From Tersicoccus mangrovi (GTDB lineage Bacteria > Actinomycetota > Actinomycetes > Actinomycetales > Micrococcaceae): DNA of 64,000 nt. A program made the position numbers and the translations under genes. Positions 60,432 through 64,000 of the stretch are shown here, piece after piece. The notes beneath the pieces were generated by a model that saw only the letters and a program-made list of their open reading frames with translations, was not told where the DNA came from and searched no databases. Numbering within the stretch: position 1 is the first letter of the stretch; each line of letters opens with the position of its first letter. The DNA is taken from positions 62,001-126,000 of the forward strand of contig NZ_JBAJMW010000009.1 in the NCBI RefSeq assembly GCF_036881825.1, given 5' to 3'.

Positions 60432-61123
60432 GCGCCTGGGCCGAACAGGAAGCGAGCGGACTGCCTTCGGTGGACGTGGTCGCCAACCCCTACAGGGACG
60501 CGCTCAACGGCGGCGCCCACGCTCTCGACGGCGGGGGGACGATCCACATCGTCGACGTCACGGGCCGGGTGCCTCCCGTGACGTGCGACGTCCGTCAGTG
60601 GATGGCGGAGCCGACCCCGTCCGACCGGTCGATCCTGGACCTCGTCGACGGCCCGATCCTGGACGTCGGCTGCGGACCCGGCCGGATGCTGCAGGCGGCT
60701 CGCGACCGCGCTCTCGAGGCGGTCGGCGTGGACCTCAACCCCGAGGCGGCCGGGCTGGCGCGTTCGCGTGGGGACCGCGTCCTCGAGCAGTCGGTGTTCG
60801 CCCCCATCGCCGGGCGGTGGAACGGGTTCCTGTTGATCGACGGCAACATCGGTATCGGTGGCGATCCCCTCCAGCTGCTGCGACGGCTTCGCCGGCTCGC
60901 TCACCGCGGCGCCCGTCTGCTCGTGGAGACGGACCGCCAGGAGCATCTCGAGGAGCACTACCAGGCGGTGCTCTGCGACGAGGGTGGCCGCTGCGGGGAG
61001 CAATTCGCGTGGTCGCGGGTGGGAGCCCATCCGCTGCGCCGTCTCGCCCGCGCCGCCGACTGGACGCCCGTGAGCGAACACCGGATCGACGAACGGACGA
61101 TCAGCGTCCTCTCAGCGTCCTGA
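60428..61123 (+). CDS. Class I SAM-dependent methyltransferase
   Basis: 231 residues. The SAM site ILDVGCGPGRML (77-88) and VGVDLNPEAAGLARSRG are clear; the N-terminal 60 residues are specific to this family. The acceptor is unknown but probably a sugar or lipid made by the neighbouring genes. ATG overlaps the DUF2064 stop (ATGA). The gene converges on the membrane-protein gene with a 12-bp overlap of their 3' ends. Confidence 0.85.
   Translation: MSAWAEQEASGLPSVDVVANPYRDALNGGAHALDGGGTIHIVDVTGRVPPVTCDVRQWMAEPTPSDRSILDLVDGPILDVGCGPGRMLQAARDRALEAVGVDLNPEAAGLARSRGDRVLEQSVFAPIAGRWNGFLLIDGNIGIGGDPLQLLRRLRRLAHRGARLLVETDRQEHLEEHYQAVLCDEGGRCGEQFAWSRVGAHPLRRLARAADWTPVSEHRIDERTISVLSAS
61101..61122. 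repeat. 11-bp tandem duplication at the convergent stop codons
   Basis: TCAGCGTCCTC (61101-61111) and TCAGCGTCCTG (61112-61122) lie head to tail, covering the ends of both convergent genes. Confidence 0.75.
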
Positions 61124-61597
61124 CCCGCTGGCGTCGCCACGGGGACGGGCGCCGGCACCCCGGCGTTCGATGACCAGGACCAGACCGGCGACCATGACGG
61201 CCAGGATCAACCACACCACGCCGACGGCGAGGGCGTAGTCACCGGTCAGCAGGGTCGGGTTGCTGCTCTGCCGCTGGGCTCGCACCAGGGCCGGGACCGG
61301 CAGGGCCACCATGGCGCCGACGACGAGTCCACCCCGCAGCACCACGGCCGAGGCGGGGCGCCACGTCCCGGTCAGGCGGCGCAGTGGCCGCCCGACCGCG
61401 TGCGTGAGGGGGACGAGGACACCGTCGTGCAGGGCCACCGCCGCCGCGAGCCAGCCCAGCAGACCCAGCAGCTGCGGCGGCCCGAGCTCACCGACCAGAC
61501 CGAGGACGCCCACACCGAGCTGGACGACGCCGAGGACACCCAGGAGCACGCGGACCGGACGCGGACCACCGCGCGGTACGCCGGCGCCGCTCGTCAC
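61112..61597 (-). CDS. Small membrane protein coupled to the molybdoenzyme gene
   Basis: 161 residues with four hydrophobic segments (VLLGVLGVVQLGVGVLGLVGELG; LLGLLGWLAAAVALHDGVLVPLTHAVG; VVLRGGLVVGAMVALPVPALV; YALAVGVVWLILAVMVAGLVLVIE). One His sits in each of the phrases ALHDG and LTHAV. I do not recognise a family name. The GTG at 61597 overlaps the molybdoenzyme stop (GTGA), so it may be a membrane partner of that enzyme. Confidence 0.72.
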   Translation of the reverse strand: MTSGAGVPRGGPRPVRVLLGVLGVVQLGVGVLGLVGELGPPQLLGLLGWLAAAVALHDGVLVPLTHAVGRPLRRLTGTWRPASAVVLRGGLVVGAMVALPVPALVRAQRQSSNPTLLTGDYALAVGVVWLILAVMVAGLVLVIERRGAGARPRGDASGSGR

Positions 61598-62820
61598 ACG
61601 ATCACCTCCACGGAGGACAGCCACTTGGTCTGGAGCACCCCGGGCCGGCCGGGCGCGATGACCCGCGCCGGATAGCCGTGCTCCAGGTCCAGCACCGCGC
61701 CGTTCAATTCGAGTGCGACGAGGGTCTGCTCGTCGGCGGCACAGGCGGCGGGCATGGTCATCTCCCGGTAGCTTCCCTGCGGTTCCAGGGAGGTGAATCG
61801 CAGGGTCGAGGCCGCGGGCGCGCCGACGAGGGTCAGGAGCTCGCGGACCGGAACGCCCCGCCAGTGGGCGTTCTGGCTCCACCCCTCGACACACGCGATC
61901 GGCAGGTCGTGCTCCCGCTGGGGCAGTGCCCGGAGGGCTTCGAGCGTGAAGGACCGGGACCGCCCGTCATGCGTCACCGTCAGCGCCCACCCCGGATCAC
62001 GGGCCAGCTCCCCGACGGCCGCCTGGGCGGAGGTCCGGTTGACCGGCACACCCTGGGGGCCGACCCCCATGCGGCGCGGGGCGAGCACGTTGACGCCGGC
62101 GAGCGCGGGGAGGGACTGACCGGCCGTCGTCGTCACCAGTGCCGCCGAACCCAGGCCGATCGCGGCGAGCACGCCGCGCCGGCTCACCCCGACCCGCGGG
62201 TCGGCGGCCCCCCGCCCGTGGGGGCGCAGCGGCCTGCGCCAGTGGTCCAGGATGACCGGGAGCTTGATCGCCACGTGCAGCACGAGCGAGCCGATGATCA
62301 CCCAGGCCAGCCAGTAGTGGGTCTGCCGGAACGGGAAGGGCCACGGGTACCACTGGTAGGTGTTGATCAGGCCGATCGTCACCTGCACCAGGCTCGCGGA
62401 CACGAACAGGGCGATCGACGCACGCTCCAGGGCGTGAGGCATCGACCGGACGGGCGGCCACTCGAGCAGCCGCGGGTACACGCTCCACAGTTTGCCCAGC
62501 AGCAGCGGGATCGCCGCGATGCCGGCGGTCACGTGGACGCCCTGGGTGATCCGGTAGAGGGAGACGGGACGGGTGGGCAACAGTCCTGCGGAGGACAGGG
62601 CCGTCGTCGCCGACGCATCCTGCAGCACATGGGAGAAGACGCCCGTGGCGAAGCAGGTCAGGAATGCCGCGCCCAGCCAGCGGCCGAGCACGACGGTGAG
62701 ACGCGGGTGCCGGACCGGCGACCGTACGGCGCGTTCCATCCGGTCCACCAGCGTCGGCCTGCCGGTGAGCCCATCCCCGCCGGCCGGCCGCTGAGTGCCA
62801 CGACGGCTGTGCCCCTGCAT
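61594..62820 (-). CDS. Membrane molybdopterin oxidoreductase: cytochrome b-like domain fused to a sulfite-oxidase-fold domain
   Basis: 408 residues. Residues about 45-190 form four to five membrane helices with His64, His96, His168 and His182, placed as haem b ligands would be. A Tat-like motif SRRGVLAAIG (213-222) with a hydrophobic stretch follows, then the molybdenum cofactor domain (about 255-408). Cys310 in IACVEGWSQNAHWRG matches the cofactor-binding cysteine of the sulfite oxidase/YedY family. It probably passes electrons through the membrane; substrate unknown. The ATG at 62820 has no strong ribosome site, and the Met at residue 28 is an alternative. Confidence 0.82.
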   Translation of the reverse strand: MQGHSRRGTQRPAGGDGLTGRPTLVDRMERAVRSPVRHPRLTVVLGRWLGAAFLTCFATGVFSHVLQDASATTALSSAGLLPTRPVSLYRITQGVHVTAGIAAIPLLLGKLWSVYPRLLEWPPVRSMPHALERASIALFVSASLVQVTIGLINTYQWYPWPFPFRQTHYWLAWVIIGSLVLHVAIKLPVILDHWRRPLRPHGRGAADPRVGVSRRGVLAAIGLGSAALVTTTAGQSLPALAGVNVLAPRRMGVGPQGVPVNRTSAQAAVGELARDPGWALTVTHDGRSRSFTLEALRALPQREHDLPIACVEGWSQNAHWRGVPVRELLTLVGAPAASTLRFTSLEPQGSYREMTMPAACAADEQTLVALELNGAVLDLEHGYPARVIAPGRPGVLQTKWLSSVEVIV

Positions 62821-62922
62821 GCACCCATCCCACCACAGCACGCCACCCCGCGAGGGAACCTGGACGCGCCCTCTCGGTCCCGGAGTCGAGTCGAAGCCTC
62901 CGGATGGGGCATGCTCGATCAC

Positions 62923-64000
62923 ATGGACGCAGCAGAGGGCACGACGACCGGAGACGCCGACGCCCGCCCGAGTGCCTTCCCGGCGACGGCGGCGACGCCG
63001 TGGTTGCTGGTCGCGACCGCCGTGGTGGGCGTGTCGCTGGCCGGGGTGCTGTACCTCGCCGTTGACCGGATGCGTCTGGTCGGCCTCGTGCCCGGTGCGA
63101 CCGCCGGGAACATCGGCGGGGCGGACGTGTCGATGATCCTGACGTCGATCGCCTGGGCCCTGTTCCTGCTGGCCGGTGTCCTCGCCTCCCGTTGCCTCCG
63201 CCGCGTCAGCGCCGGGCTCGGGTGGGCCGTCGTCCTGGGCGGAGGAATACTGATCGCCCTCGCGGTGCTGAGCGCCCCGCCCTCGACGAGCAACGACTCC
63301 GCGCGGTACGCGTGGGACGGCATCGTTCAGCGTGCCGGCATCTCGCCCTTCGCGCACGTGCCCGCCGATCCGGCGCTGGCGTCGCTGCGCCCGGACTGGC
63401 TGGTCGGTCCCCAGCTGCCGGGCGGCGGATGCGATCCCACCCGTTTCCCGTCGGACCCGAACGTCCAGGACGGGCTGTGCTTCGCCATCAACCGCCCGAC
63501 CGTGCCCACCATCTACCCGCCCGTGGCCGAGCTGTACTTCTTCCTCGTCCGCATGGGTGTGCCCGCCGAGGTGGGTTTCATCGCCCTGCAGGTCGCCGGC
63601 GCGGTCCTCGTGGTCGGCGTCACGGTCGTCCTGCTGCGCCTTCTCGGTCGTGGACGCCGGGACCGAGCGCTCTGGTGGGCCTGGTGCCCTGCGGTGGCCA
63701 TGGAGGGCATCAACAACGCCCACGTCGACCTGCTCGCCGCCGTCCTGCTGCTCCCCGCCGTGCTGCTGCTCGCCCGCGGCCGCGTGACCACCTCGGCGGT
63801 GGCCTTCGGTGCCGCGGTGGCCACGAAGGTGCTACCGGTCCTCGCCGCCGTGGGCCTGCTCTACCGCAGACCGGTCCGCTTCGTGCTGGTGGCGGCCGCC
63901 ACCGTCGTCGTCTCCTACGTGCCCTACGTGCTGTGGTCCGGCGCCGACGTCCTCGGCTTCCTGCCCGGATATCTGCGGGAGGAGGGCTATTCCAGCGGCG
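62923..64000 (+). CDS. Polytopic membrane glycosyltransferase-like protein (GT87/DUF2029 type), 3' end outside window
   Basis: 359 residues are visible with eight or more membrane helices and no stop. After two helices, a large extracytoplasmic loop begins DSARYAWDGIVQRAGISPFAHVPADPAL, where the YxWDG and NPY-like features match polyprenol-phosphate-sugar mannosyltransferases; PTIYPPVAELYFF and GINNAHVDLLAAVLLLPA are further blocks of this class. It would use a lipid-linked sugar donor, which the GT2 gene nearby could make (inference). ATG at 62923 is preceded by CATGCT and 7 nt; an in-frame ATG at 62911 is also possible. Confidence 0.78.
   Translation, partial: MDAAEGTTTGDADARPSAFPATAATPWLLVATAVVGVSLAGVLYLAVDRMRLVGLVPGATAGNIGGADVSMILTSIAWALFLLAGVLASRCLRRVSAGLGWAVVLGGGILIALAVLSAPPSTSNDSARYAWDGIVQRAGISPFAHVPADPALASLRPDWLVGPQLPGGGCDPTRFPSDPNVQDGLCFAINRPTVPTIYPPVAELYFFLVRMGVPAEVGFIALQVAGAVLVVGVTVVLLRLLGRGRRDRALWWAWCPAVAMEGINNAHVDLLAAVLLLPAVLLLARGRVTTSAVAFGAAVATKVLPVLAAVGLLYRRPVRFVLVAAATVVVSYVPYVLWSGADVLGFLPGYLREEGYSSG

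Noticed and set aside
1..64000. tRNA or rRNA genes, insertion sequences, prophage, defence system
   Set aside because: I looked in all gaps above about 100 bp and among the proteins and found no cloverleaf, rRNA stretch, transposase, integrase or defence protein; a tRNA scan would confirm.

Overview
The window is a chromosomal segment of a high-GC actinobacterium. Gene order and protein content point to the Micrococcales, probably a Micrococcaceae relative; I cannot name the genus. Signs for this are the blocks infC-rpmI-rplT next to a DUF1844 gene, lexA opposite a LysM gene, DUF3046-recA-recX, clgR, miaB-miaA-dapF-hflX, and a mycobacterial-type LexA box. Initiation looks typically actinobacterial: GTG starts are common, stop and start codons often overlap as GTGA or ATGA, and many genes have a TANNNT hexamer only 6-7 nt before the start codon, which suggests leaderless mRNAs. 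I see no rRNA, tRNA, transposase, phage gene or CRISPR array.

Layout. 1-3.5 kb: an acyl-CoA dehydrogenase-type gene cut by the left edge, behind a probable SAM-IV riboswitch; a radical SAM gene whose promoter carries a perfect LexA box; then a cluster of palindromic intergenic repeats. 3.0-8.1 kb: MutT, an MFS exporter, an asparagine-type permease, a CDF metal transporter and a GlsB/YeaQ membrane protein. 8.2-17.5 kb (minus strand apart from the DUF1844 gene): an rRNA 2'-O-methyltransferase, L20, L35, IF3 (AUU start and long Ala/Pro tail), an MFS protein, and the histidine genes hisC, hisB, hisH and hisA/priA with sseB. 17.6-33.4 kb: the SOS core (LysM inhibitor-like protein, lexA, DinG-type helicase, recA, recX) mixed with hflX, rsmC-like, dapF, miaA, miaB, a secreted coiled-coil protein, clgR, cinA and pgsA. 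33.4-42.1 kb: ftsK, RNase J, dapA, a DedA protein, pdxH, a membrane protein and dapB. With dapF, three lysine/diaminopimelate genes lie in the window.

42.2-51.7 kb is a complete-looking galacturonate utilisation locus: a secreted GH28 polygalacturonase, a GPH-family symporter, UxaC, a tagaturonate reductase-type dehydrogenase, UxaA, KDG kinase and KDPG aldolase, together taking polygalacturonate to pyruvate plus glyceraldehyde-3-phosphate. Its LacI-type regulator survives only as a C-terminal stub lying exactly against the uxaC start. The organism is therefore probably able to live on plant material.

51.7-64 kb: an OafA/SGNH acyltransferase, a second palindromic tandem repeat, a LolA-like secreted protein with an ABC transporter pair, an MTA/nucleoside phosphorylase coupled to an NAD-dependent epimerase, and a compact cluster of unknown purpose (GT2 glycosyltransferase, DUF2064 transferase, methyltransferase, membrane protein, cytochrome b-type/sulfite-oxidase-fold molybdoenzyme and a GT87-like membrane protein cut by the right edge). 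This last cluster is the best candidate here for an undescribed pathway.
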